Assembly (NCBI GenBank): GCA_029266035.1
Contig: JAJUFH010000013.1
Location: 1-64,000, forward strand
From: Sinomicrobium sp.
Lineage (GTDB): Bacteria > Bacteroidota > Bacteroidia > Flavobacteriales > Flavobacteriaceae
Length of the DNA stretch: 64,000 nucleotides
Direction of reading: 5' to 3'
How positions within the stretch are numbered: position 1 is the first letter of the stretch; each line of letters begins with the position of its first letter. The notes beneath the pieces were generated by a model. It made no database searches. It had not been told where the DNA came from and saw only the letters and a list, made by a program, of their open reading frames with translations. Positions 50,161-57,798 of this stretch are shown here, piece by piece. The translations under genes and the position numbers were made by a program.

Positions 50161-50923
50161 AACTTATTGATAATAGTAGTCATTTAGAGACGAGGTTGGG
50201 CGGATACCAGCCAAGATTCTCTATCCAAATTCCAGCAGCAATTAGGCACAGGCTTTGTATTTATCAGGGTGTCATTACTAACAATATAAAAGAGTCAATG
50301 TTAGTTTAGAGGAGCATCAACCTCTGGCGCAGTGGGCAAAACCCTCAGTCTACAGCAGTAGACCTTACTCAACTGAAATAAAACCCAACGTAACCCCTGT
50401 TTATCGCTTATCCCATGCTAGGGACTCAGCACTCCCGTCTCTAAAGGAGTCCAAAACCAATGTGTAGTAGGCTACAACCCGCTGTACTCTACTTACTCAA
50501 AAACCAGCTATCTGAGCACTCCGCTTTCTTGAGAATCTGGCACGGAACCACAACCAAAATACTTCAGGCGTCTCTGGCCTTAAACGGGGAAAGGTTTTAA
50601 CACGGAATGTGTATTGATGTCAATAAAACTTCGTCTTATGTTTCTTTCCTTGGGTGGCCTTTAGTTTGCGGGGCCGGAACCCCGCGTACATAAGATGAAG
50701 CCTGACCTATAAGGAAAGGAACGGGACATGACCCCCGTCATATAGTATGACATGCATATTCCAAAGTAGTTCCTCGACAAAGAAGAAAGCACTCTAGGTG
50801 TATGAAATATCTAAGGAAACAGTGAATTTGCATACCGAAATACACTCTTATTCCAATTCGTTCTTTTACATCCACCACCAACCCATGTAATCTACACACA
50901 TCATCAAACAACGGAGAGAAAAC
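50161..50923. ncRNA. Long divergent intergenic region with folded RNA elements
   Basis: About 760 bases without a gene. CTTCGTCTTATGT (50629-50641) can pair with ACATAAGATGAAG (50688-50700), 13 pairs with one G-T, enclosing a GCGGGG/CCCCGC hairpin (50668-50685). Leftward of a promoter there is a leader of over 400 bases with GTCTAC/GTAGAC around AGCA (50348-50363) and further hairpins. The family is unknown; it may be a regulatory leader or an intron-like relic. Confidence 0.45.
50595..50623 (-). promoter_or_regulatory. Leftward sigma-70-type promoter
   Basis: On the - strand TTGACA (50623-50618), a 17-base spacer and TTAAAA (50600-50595). It would drive the HNH gene with a long folded leader. 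Confidence 0.6.
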
Positions 50924-51199
50924 ATGAGCTACTACCTAGAGCAGAAACCAGATGACTACTGCCCAATCAAAGAACGTGAGGACATGCTAGAATCTATCCT
51001 TGTGGCAGCAGAGAGTGACAGCGACTTGTTCAGAATGATTGAAGACGAACTCTACTTCCGTCGTCCTGACGAGATCAGCAGGCTCATCCACGATGCTTAC
51101 AAGGGTATTGACATCTGTGAGAGTGTGGATAAACTGATTGAAGAAGTGGTTGAAGAGTGTCTTCTTGAAAACGTTGACTATTTTGGAGAGTGGGAATGA
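50924..51199 (+). CDS. Hypothetical acidic protein, 91 aa
   Basis: The ATG follows ACGGAGAG. Strongly acidic, helical, not recognised. First gene of the last rightward early block. Confidence 0.7.
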   Translation: MSYYLEQKPDDYCPIKEREDMLESILVAAESDSDLFRMIEDELYFRRPDEISRLIHDAYKGIDICESVDKLIEEVVEECLLENVDYFGEWE

Positions 51200-51576
51200 A
51201 TACGGCAGCAGCAGTTGCAGTGGTGGCAGCAACAACATCAAATGCGGCAATACAGGCACAGGAAGAAAGAAAGTGTCGTGAGTTCATGAAAGGGTTTGAT
51301 TCTTACGCAGCGACTGTGAGTGAACAGAAGTATTATGCTGATTGTGTTGATATGATTCATCCTGATCCAGCAACAGGTGCAGAGGTACTACTTATAAAAA
51401 TCATATTGGTATGTGCTTTGATTGGGGTGGTTGTTGGCGCAATCAGAGGTTGGTTCATTAGAGAATTCGGTATTTTTGACGTTTTCCTTTTTGGGCTAGT
51501 TGGCGGACTGGTAGGTGCTTTTATTCCTGCTTTCATCATGGGTTGTATCTTTGCTATTGCATTCATTCTATCGTGA
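51196..51576 (+). CDS. Membrane protein with Gly-rich C-terminal spans, 126 aa
   Basis: The ATG at 51196 overlaps the previous stop. An Ala-rich N-terminal helix is followed by a soluble part, then two or three membrane segments (about residues 66-85 and 92-125). Could be an inner-membrane exclusion protein; no family match seen. Confidence 0.65.
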   Translation: MNTAAAVAVVAATTSNAAIQAQEERKCREFMKGFDSYAATVSEQKYYADCVDMIHPDPATGAEVLLIKIILVCALIGVVVGAIRGWFIREFGIFDVFLFGLVGGLVGAFIPAFIMGCIFAIAFILS

Positions 51577-51584
51577 GATTAAAT

Positions 51585-51773
51585 ATGTTTCGTGATGATA
51601 ATTATGAACAGAAGCGCGACGAATTGATTGATGACAGACTGTGTGAGGGACTATGTATTCGTTGCTGTAAGCCTCAATATGAGTACGAGGATAAGTTTGA
51701 ACCATCGTCAGATATGCCGGGAAAACCTGCTAAGTGCCCAGACTGTGCCCCGAATCAATGGAAAATAGGTTGA
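51585..51773 (+). CDS. Small zinc-binding protein, 62 aa
   Basis: Cysteines in CEGLCIRCCKPQ and CPDCAP make a likely zinc knuckle. Acidic otherwise. A copy of the pyrimidine-rich repeat follows at 51804. Confidence 0.6.
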   Translation: MFRDDNYEQKRDELIDDRLCEGLCIRCCKPQYEYEDKFEPSSDMPGKPAKCPDCAPNQWKIG

Positions 51774-51865
51774 AAACAATACGTACAGGGCAGCGAATAG
51801 GGCTTTCTCTACCTACCCCGCACTACCCTACTACTAAACTATAAAACGCAAGTTGGAGACGTAGA

Positions 51866-52054
51866 ATGCCTGATAGAGTTTATGTTGCAAAATACACCAG
51901 CGAAGGTAACGTAGAGAACGGTGAAGTGGTGATTGAAGCTAAAAACATCTCCGAGGCACAAGACAAGTTCTTTGTCTGGTTGAAGGATAAGCCACTTTAC
52001 CAACACATGTGGCGATTGAATGTAGAATTTCGGGAAGTGGAGGGGATTATATGA
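51866..52054 (+). CDS. Hypothetical protein, 62 aa
   Basis: A beta-alpha-beta protein, with an AKNISEAQDKFFVWL helix. Not recognised. Overlaps the next start by four bases. Confidence 0.65.
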   Translation: MPDRVYVAKYTSEGNVENGEVVIEAKNISEAQDKFFVWLKDKPLYQHMWRLNVEFREVEGII

Positions 52055-52356
52055 ATACATTGAACTTTGGAGATAAGCTACACATTGCTGGCGTACCTTA
52101 TGTCGTTGTGTGGGAGCGGGCAGGTGAAGTCGAGACAGTAGACTGTGAAGGAAGAATTGAGAAATGTACCAAAGAACGATTTGATGAATTTAAGCCCAAT
52201 CCTGCTGAGAAAAGAGCCGAAAAGCTGTTATCTTGCTGGAAAAAGCAAGCATTAAGTTTTGCACATGACGACATAAACACTGATGTTGTTCTTGACGAAG
52301 TGCTCAGATTTATGGAAAATAACAAAGATGAAATCATTTCAATCCTTAGTACATGA
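52051..52356 (+). CDS. Hypothetical protein, 101 aa
   Basis: The ATG at 52051 follows TGGAGGGG. An N-terminal SH3-like beta part (residues 1-45) and a helical C-terminus. Not recognised. Confidence 0.65.
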   Translation: MNTLNFGDKLHIAGVPYVVVWERAGEVETVDCEGRIEKCTKERFDEFKPNPAEKRAEKLLSCWKKQALSFAHDDINTDVVLDEVLRFMENNKDEIISILST

Positions 52357-52540
52357 GTATATGAAAGACCATTTGCCCGGAGAAAGGTTTGGTCAGTGGT
52401 TTGTGAATGTGTATATTAAAGGGCAGTGGCCTGAATTGTTTTACGAATCTAGCGATGTTCTTGCTATGGGAATGGTACAGGGGTGGCTTGAAGATCACCA
52501 TTACATTGATACGTTGCCACAGAAAGTGAGAGAACTATGA
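52328..52540 (+). CDS. Hypothetical protein, 70 aa
   Basis: Overlaps the previous gene by 29 bases and the next by four. Helical, aromatic-rich; not recognised. Confidence 0.6.
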   Translation: MKSFQSLVHEYMKDHLPGERFGQWFVNVYIKGQWPELFYESSDVLAMGMVQGWLEDHHYIDTLPQKVREL

Positions 52541-52815
52541 AAGTAGGTGATATGGTTTGGACACAGGTATATGGGGGTTCTGGATTTATGCCCTCAGAGG
52601 TTGAAATAGTTTATATCTACGGTGATGAGTGTGTTGTTAAGTTTGAAGAAGAAGGTAACTTGAGAAGGCTTGAGGTAGGTAGATTGAGTGACTTGTACAA
52701 AGAGAAACCAATTCCAAATAAAGTTAGGGAAGTCGCCGCTTTTATCTCTAATGCGGGAAATGATCCACTGGAAATAGCAGAACACCTTTACTACGGAGGA
52801 TGGATTCGTGACTGA
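52537..52815 (+). CDS. Hypothetical protein, 92 aa
   Basis: Begins with a KVGDMVWTQ strand like SH3 or Tudor-type barrels, ending in a helix with an EIAEHLYYGG tail. Not recognised. Confidence 0.65.
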   Translation: MKVGDMVWTQVYGGSGFMPSEVEIVYIYGDECVVKFEEEGNLRRLEVGRLSDLYKEKPIPNKVREVAAFISNAGNDPLEIAEHLYYGGWIRD

Positions 52816-52999
52816 TTACCTGTTCAAAGTGTATGTTTACCCTGACGGGGAGAATTATGAGGGTCCTGTAGACTGGAAATCCGATGATTATCGAATTAGA
52901 CGCAGTGCTTTGTGTGAAGAATGTGGATACACTCTTTACCTAGACTACGATGAACCATTTGCTTCTTGTGAATGTGGAACTAGGGAGTGGTACTACTAA
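52808..52999 (+). CDS. Zinc-ribbon protein, 63 aa
   Basis: Cysteine pairs CEECG and CECG around a short beta segment at the C-terminus. It starts with GTG or the following codons behind GGAGGATT. Likely metal binding; role unknown. Confidence 0.6.
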   Translation: MTDYLFKVYVYPDGENYEGPVDWKSDDYRIRRSALCEECGYTLYLDYDEPFASCECGTREWYY

Positions 53000-53133
53000 T
53001 GTACATGCACGATAAAGGTTTGACATTGGCTGAAGTTCTTGCAACAATTGACGGCGCACCGGACGACAACTACTCTGTAGAAGAAATCCTGTTAGAGACA
53101 GGAATTGAGGTGGAAGATGAATCTATGGAATGA
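52999..53133 (+). CDS. Hypothetical acidic protein, 44 aa
   Basis: Starts on the last base of the previous stop (TAATG) and is very acidic. Coupled translation supports it. Confidence 0.55.
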   Translation: MYMHDKGLTLAEVLATIDGAPDDNYSVEEILLETGIEVEDESME

Positions 53134-53272
53134 TTTGGTAGTAGGCAATGACAGAATTGTGTCCAGAGAAGAGATAGAGTTTGAGATAGCAGTAAACGAT
53201 GAGTTATTAGAGAGGCGTGAAGCTTTATATGGCGTATGTTTACATCACCCGATTCAGCACTACCAGAATTAG
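53117..53272 (+). CDS. Hypothetical acidic protein, 51 aa
   Basis: Overlaps the previous gene by 17 bases, with GAGGTGGAAG as ribosome-binding site. Acidic helical; not recognised. Confidence 0.5.
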   Translation: MNLWNDLVVGNDRIVSREEIEFEIAVNDELLERREALYGVCLHHPIQHYQN

Positions 53273-53317
53273 AATCGTTGTATCAGGAAGTTTTAAGAGC
53301 TATTGAGGAGAGAGGGA

Positions 53318-54010
53318 ATGAGTGACAGAGAAGAGTTTGAGAAGTGGTATAGTCAAGAGGGAGAATATGGTGGATTGCCGCTAGATCGCTTCGAGAAAGA
53401 CGGCGATTACCTTGATGATTTTGTCCAGTCCATGTGGATGGCATGGCAAGCCGCCCTCGCCCAAAGCGAGCAGGGCGCGGAGCCGGTGGCGCTACTGCGG
53501 AGGGAAATAGGCGAATCTTCATGGTTTGACCACACCCCCGTTAGACCTAACACCAAAGAAGCAGAGTTGCTGAAAGCCTCGCCCATAGTGGATTACTGCG
53601 AAGTCTACACCCACCCCCAGCCTGCCCAGCAAGGGGGCGTTCCATCCCGTGACGACCTGGTGCAGTGCCTACTTGCGACTCGCGGACAATCTGAGGGCGT
53701 TGCTGCCGATGCGATATTGTGGTTGTTTTCCGCCGCCACACCCCAGCCAGAGGGTGATGGGTGGGTGAGTAGTTTTGAGCGAGCGCCAACTAAATCAGAT
53801 GCAGATTTCAGTGACCGTGTGATTTGGTGGGAGGCGACGGACGACACGCTACAAGAGTTTAGGCCTGTAGTCGCCCACTATGATCCAAATTGGTGGGAAG
53901 GGGGTTACTTTGAGGATTTTAGCAAGGACATCGCCCCAAGCCATCCATTCTGGAAGCCCACCGGCCTCAAGCGCCCACAATCACCACAGGAGGGTGAAGG
54001 AAATGAGTGA
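53318..54010 (+). CDS. Mosaic Ea22-like protein, 230 aa
   Basis: The N-terminus EFEKWYSQEG with SMWMAWQAALAQ, then EPVALLRREIG and YTHPQPAQQGG, is the modular pattern of Ead/Ea22-like proteins of temperate enterobacterial and pseudomonad phages. The central part has far higher GC than its neighbours, a sign of recent transfer. Function unknown; accessory in lambdoid phages. A possible 18-codon frame follows at 54003-54059. Confidence 0.65.
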   Translation: MSDREEFEKWYSQEGEYGGLPLDRFEKDGDYLDDFVQSMWMAWQAALAQSEQGAEPVALLRREIGESSWFDHTPVRPNTKEAELLKASPIVDYCEVYTHPQPAQQGGVPSRDDLVQCLLATRGQSEGVAADAILWLFSAATPQPEGDGWVSSFERAPTKSDADFSDRVIWWEATDDTLQEFRPVVAHYDPNWWEGGYFEDFSKDIAPSHPFWKPTGLKRPQSPQEGEGNE

Positions 54011-54051
54011 CCTGCCACTACACCGGACTATGCAAGACGACGAGATAGAAA

Positions 54052-54351
54052 ATGATTAGATTTATACTGTTCTTTCTACTATCAACTAATCTTTTGGCTT
54101 CCGATCTAATCCGAGAAGGGTCACTAGGAAAAGAACTAAACGGAGAACGGATTAGGTCTAACTCTCTAAATCAATATGAAATAGGAGATAGGACATACAG
54201 GAAAGACGCGCTAGGTAATTGGACGGACGGCGAAAACACATACAGGCGTGATACGCTAGGGAGGTGGTCTGACGGAAAAACAACAATTCGTAAAACACCA
54301 TTAGGACATAGGATAGATAAAAATGTTAAAAATGAGCGTTTACATGAATGA
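54052..54351 (+). CDS. Secreted protein with tandem repeats, 99 aa
   Basis: A signal peptide (about residues 1-16, cut after LLA) and then three imperfect units of about 15-20 residues around YRKDALGNWTDG, YRRDTLGRWSDG and IRKTPLGHR. The basic repeat body would be periplasmic or on the cell surface. No known family. Confidence 0.62.
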   Translation: MIRFILFFLLSTNLLASDLIREGSLGKELNGERIRSNSLNQYEIGDRTYRKDALGNWTDGENTYRRDTLGRWSDGKTTIRKTPLGHRIDKNVKNERLHE

Positions 54352-54538
54352 TAATCTGCTGTTTGAGCAAACTGACACAGATGCTACCGTAGCTGATTTC
54401 TTTCCCTCACCAGAGAACGTACTGAACGCTGTTGACAAGCAGGGTTGGTATGGACTGGTGAACTTCTGTGACAAGACAGGTATAACTCTATGGTATAAAG
54501 TTGTCCCTGCATATTCCAAAGAGTTCCTTCCGACATAA
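54323..54538 (+). CDS. Hypothetical protein, 71 aa
   Basis: Overlaps the secreted repeat gene by 29 bases. Soluble and mixed; ATG 54323 or 54332. Not recognised. Confidence 0.6.
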   Translation: MLKMSVYMNDNLLFEQTDTDATVADFFPSPENVLNAVDKQGWYGLVNFCDKTGITLWYKVVPAYSKEFLPT

Positions 54539-54609
54539 TCCAATCTGATATAAAGTAGTTCTCAAGGGTGGCGGGAATAGTCCTGCCGCCCACAACGGAG
54601 GAACTACAC

Positions 54610-54864
54610 ATGACACGCGAAGAAATCCTTAACATTGTTGATAACAAACACATTTTTTCTGTACGTTTCTTGAAGAAAGATGGAACTGAGCGTACAATGA
54701 ACTGTATGTTCGGCGTTCAGAAGTACGTGACAGGAAAAGGTAAGAAGTTTGATGATGCTGATCACAATCTGATTACTGTATACGAGTTTAAGTCTAAAGG
54801 TTATCGTAGCTTCAAAGCAGATAGCGTAATTGAGATTAAAGCGAATGGTAAGATTTATGAATGA
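54610..54864 (+). CDS. SH3-like beta-barrel protein (WYL_2/DUF2693 type)
   Basis: An 84 aa protein with MTREEILNIV, FLKKDGTERTMNC and YRSFKADSVIEI, the pattern of small phage SH3-barrel proteins in the WYL_2 group. These may bind nucleic acids or ligands. The ATG at 54610 follows GGAGGAAC, a strong site. Confidence 0.7.
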   Translation: MTREEILNIVDNKHIFSVRFLKKDGTERTMNCMFGVQKYVTGKGKKFDDADHNLITVYEFKSKGYRSFKADSVIEIKANGKIYE

Positions 54865-55057
54865 GAATGAAATCTACTGGCGACAAGCGTTCCGCCTACA
54901 AGCTGAGATTAGTATTCGTTTAGCACGTTCTTTAATGGCGGCGGCTAGTGATAATACAAACGTGTATGCTTTGGCCTACCATGTAAAAGAAAAGACTGCT
55001 AAAATGCTTGAAATACATGATGAAAACTATCCGTATGATTATGAGGAAAGTAAATGA
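54857..55057 (+). CDS. Hypothetical protein, 66 aa
   Basis: Overlaps the previous stop by eight bases. Helical and charged; not recognised. Confidence 0.62.
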   Translation: MNENEIYWRQAFRLQAEISIRLARSLMAAASDNTNVYALAYHVKEKTAKMLEIHDENYPYDYEESK

Positions 55058-55272
55058 AGATTGTAATTAAGGTTTACGATGTAACAGGGCTTCTAACAAC
55101 ATCTGATGTAGAAGAGTTGGACTATACTACAGCTGAACGAACGACTAACCAACTAGACGCTGCATTCGAAGATGTATCTAAAGCTGAGTATTTCAATATC
55201 TCTGTGAAGGGCGTAAAGAAACACTATAATCCATCTAACATTGTTTCTATCTGGTGGGAGGAAGTGGAATGA
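55054..55272 (+). CDS. Hypothetical protein, 72 aa
   Basis: Starts in a four-base overlap with the gene before it. A beta-rich small protein with a central helix, not recognised. Confidence 0.65.
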   Translation: MKIVIKVYDVTGLLTTSDVEELDYTTAERTTNQLDAAFEDVSKAEYFNISVKGVKKHYNPSNIVSIWWEEVE

Positions 55273-55853
55273 AGATCGTAACAGATAGCGTAAACGGTTG
55301 TGAGTATTTTACAGCAGGAAAGAAATACACTGTACTCATTGATTACGGAGCCGGTGCCTATGACGTTCTAAGTGATAGAGGCGTAAGAACTACTGTATTC
55401 AGTAAAAACTGCCCACACGTACATTCTAACTGGCGAATTGCAGAGTATGATACATTGGATGCTGCTGACGAGATTTCGCGTATTGGGCAAGAAATTCAGC
55501 CAGAAGATTACATTGTTACACCAGAAGAAGAGGAAGAATTGAATAGAGTGGAGAAAAAACAGAAGATCACGGCGGCGGATATTGTTAAGGCTGGAATTAA
55601 ACATCTTGAGGATAGGGCATCCACTTACGATCAACCTGAAGGTGAGCGTTCTATTGGGGCGACAGTAAAAGCATTTAACGCTATCACAAACGGTAGGATG
55701 GACTCTGAGGAAAAAGGGTGGCTATTTATGGTGCTTCTCAAGGCAGTACGTAGCCAGCAGGGAGACTTTAAAATGGATAACTACGAGGATGGTAGTATGT
55801 ATTTTGGTCTTATGGGCGAGTCCGCAAGAGAGGAGCGAGGTAATGGAAATTGA
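55269..55853 (+). CDS. Phage protein with DUF6378-like C-terminal domain, 194 aa
   Basis: The N-terminal part (1-65) is an SH3-like domain. The C-terminal part (about 98-188) contains HLEDRASTYDQPEGERSIG and EEKGWLFMVLLKAVRSQQGD, the signature of the DUF6378 family, widespread in phages near nucleotide metabolism genes. Function unproven. The ATG at 55269 overlaps the previous stop. Confidence 0.7.
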   Translation: MKIVTDSVNGCEYFTAGKKYTVLIDYGAGAYDVLSDRGVRTTVFSKNCPHVHSNWRIAEYDTLDAADEISRIGQEIQPEDYIVTPEEEEELNRVEKKQKITAADIVKAGIKHLEDRASTYDQPEGERSIGATVKAFNAITNGRMDSEEKGWLFMVLLKAVRSQQGDFKMDNYEDGSMYFGLMGESAREERGNGN

Positions 55854-56226
55854 TTGGAGTAAGGCACCGGAAGGAACAACACACGCACTAACCACTGATG
55901 AGGGAGTCTCTTGGCACAGAGAGCTTGACGACAGCTCCTATGTATGGAGTGGTACTCTAGGTTGGCAACTTGTGACGAAAGGAACAGCAGATTATTGGAA
56001 AGGGATTTTCAACTACATTGAAAAACCTACACTCACACTCCAACAACTGCGTTCCCTAGTACAGCAGAGCGGCCTTCAGATTGAGTTTCATGCTGATGGC
56101 ACGATTTACGTATGGGATGACGCTCATGAGGAAGGTACTCGTGTAAACAGCTTGGATGAATACGTTCGATTGGCTGAAGCTAAGGCTGCTTATGTGAAGT
56201 TGTGGGCGGATTATATTTGGGAGTGA
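55843..56226 (+). CDS. Hypothetical protein, 127 aa
   Basis: The ATG follows GAGGTA inside the previous gene. The opening IDWSKAPEGTTHALTTDEG is shared by many phage early proteins. Function unknown. Confidence 0.68.
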   Translation: MEIDWSKAPEGTTHALTTDEGVSWHRELDDSSYVWSGTLGWQLVTKGTADYWKGIFNYIEKPTLTLQQLRSLVQQSGLQIEFHADGTIYVWDDAHEEGTRVNSLDEYVRLAEAKAAYVKLWADYIWE

Positions 56227-56227
56227 C

Positions 56228-56731
56228 ATGGATAATACACATATAACTCAAGAAAGGCTTATTGAACTTTTCGAGTATAAAGAGGGTAGGTTATTCTGGA
56301 GAACTACAGGAACGGGTCGAAGAAAAGACCGCAAGGCCGGTTATTACAATAAAAACGGATACAGAGGTATAATGGTAGAAGGTAAAAGGTATTATGAGCA
56401 TAGGCTAATATATCTATATCACTATGGGTACTTACCAAAAGTTGTAGACCACATTAACCACATAGTTGATGATAATAGGATAGAAAATTTGAGAGGTGCT
56501 ACACATAGTAAAAACGGATTTAACTCAACATCTAGGGGCGGTAGTTCTAGGCACAAAGGAATTAGTTATATTAAAAAACAAAAAACTTGGAGGGCTAGGT
56601 ATTCGGTCAATGGGGTCGAATACTCTATAGGGTGTTTTAAGACCGAAGAAGAGGCACTAAATGCTTACAACGAGGTAGTGCCTCAAATACATGGCGAGTT
56701 CTTTAATAAGAACTCTAGTCTTGATTATTAG
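56228..56731 (+). CDS. HNH homing endonuclease with AP2-like domain
   Basis: A 167 aa protein. The HNH core YYEHRLIYLYHYG, VVDHINHIVDDNRIENLR and THSKNGFN (about residues 55-105) is the classic phage type. The C-terminal AP2-like part (about 112-150) has KGISYIKKQKTWRARY and GCFKTEEEALNAY for DNA recognition. It lies directly against the small terminase gene on the opposite strand, overlapping its end by 17 bases. Confidence 0.88.
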   Translation: MDNTHITQERLIELFEYKEGRLFWRTTGTGRRKDRKAGYYNKNGYRGIMVEGKRYYEHRLIYLYHYGYLPKVVDHINHIVDDNRIENLRGATHSKNGFNSTSRGGSSRHKGISYIKKQKTWRARYSVNGVEYSIGCFKTEEEALNAYNEVVPQIHGEFFNKNSSLDY

Positions 56732-57257
56732 TGGTAACTTCTTCGTATTCGGCGTCTTCAATATCAAGCTCAATCCCAAGTAGACTGGCCAATTTTGATC
56801 TTGCCTTGTGTTCGACGGTAACGGTTCCGCTTATGTCTACTTGGGATTTACGGGCGTATTTCTCAGGCATAAGGGCACGGGCACGTTCCATAAGCAGCGT
56901 ATCGCTGTATTGTTTTTCAGTGCCCACTACTTCCCCCTTGAAGTATATGTTCTTATCGACACCTTCAATGCCACGGTGAGTAATGGATTCTTCTACGGCT
57001 TCGCATGCCTTGAGTTTAGCCATTTCCAGACGTTCTTTGAATACAGGATCGTTCTTGGCGTGGTAGTTGATCGTAGCAGGAGACACGCCCACAGAGGCAG
57101 CAGCAGCAGCATAATTGCCACCATTCTTCTCTACAAGTTCAATGACTTTACGTTTCTTGGCTTGGTTGAATACGCCAGCCTTCTGAACACCTTTGAAATT
57201 ACGTGCCCCTCGCGGTCTACCGGGGCCACGTTTCTTAGGTAGATTTTCATCTGACAT
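56715..57257 (-). CDS. terS: Terminase small subunit
   Basis: A 180 aa protein. An AT-hook-like KRGPGRPRG opens it (residues 9-17), then a helix-turn-helix (NYAAAAASVGVSPATINYH), and the family end KQYSDTLLMERARALMPEKY. This is the pattern of small terminases that bind the packaging site. It is the only leftward gene in this early block and has its own late box. The large subunit is about 21 kb away. Confidence 0.85.
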   Translation of the reverse strand: MSDENLPKKRGPGRPRGARNFKGVQKAGVFNQAKKRKVIELVEKNGGNYAAAAASVGVSPATINYHAKNDPVFKERLEMAKLKACEAVEESITHRGIEGVDKNIYFKGEVVGTEKQYSDTLLMERARALMPEKYARKSQVDISGTVTVEHKARSKLASLLGIELDIEDAEYEEVTTNNQD

Positions 57258-57289
57258 CTTGCATTACTCCTATGTGTTATGTATAGTGA

Positions 57290-57297
57290 GTAAGACA
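57290..57297 (-). promoter_or_regulatory. Late box (TGTCTTAC)
   Basis: The coding-strand sequence AACTGTCTTACTCACTAT lies 33 bases before the small terminase start. Finding it before this isolated leftward gene ties it to the late class. Confidence 0.6.
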
Positions 57298-57337
57298 GTT
57301 TAAACAAAATCTGTTCTATCCCTTGGGAGAGTAAGCT

Positions 57338-57631
57338 ATGAACGAATCAGAAATTATAGAGTGCGCCGACACCTTAAAGAAAATCACCAACTTCTATGGC
57401 GGGGCTGACCACTACCTTGACATGAGGAAATACTATTGGAGTGTTGGTAGTCATTGGATTGACTTTGGGTATATGGAAAACCTCAGTGATAAACAGCATT
57501 TCCCTTTGGTGTGGACAGTAGACAGTCCAGACTGCTACGTACAGATGGAGAAAATTACCATTGCCAACGTAGAGATTGGTAGGGTAGAATACCTCTGCAT
57601 TTTTGACAATGAACTTAGGAGACAACTGTGA
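57338..57631 (+). CDS. Hypothetical protein, 97 aa
   Basis: The ATG follows GGGAGAG. Mixed alpha/beta and acidic; not recognised. Confidence 0.68.
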   Translation: MNESEIIECADTLKKITNFYGGADHYLDMRKYYWSVGSHWIDFGYMENLSDKQHFPLVWTVDSPDCYVQMEKITIANVEIGRVEYLCIFDNELRRQL

Positions 57632-57798
57632 GATATTGGGGAGTTACACTTGGGGGAACATATATTGATAAACGAACATGGTTTGTCTCTATCATTCCAA
57701 CACTAGCTATTGAACGTGAGGATGATATGCTGGCTTTGCACTTTTCATTGTTCAACTTTACACTTACACTAATGACAGGAGTAGCAGATGAAGGCTGA
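57628..57798 (+). CDS. Hypothetical protein, 56 aa
   Basis: A GTG start behind TTAGGAGAC, overlapping the previous stop by four bases. The C-terminus is hydrophobic. It overlaps the ThyX start by 11 bases. Confidence 0.55.
   Translation: MRYWGVTLGGTYIDKRTWFVSIIPTLAIEREDDMLALHFSLFNFTLTLMTGVADEG

Noticed and set aside
50520-50545. A short match to 23S rRNA (AGATAGCTGGTT on the - strand)
   Set aside because: Only about a dozen bases match and no neighbouring rRNA sequence is present, so it is chance.
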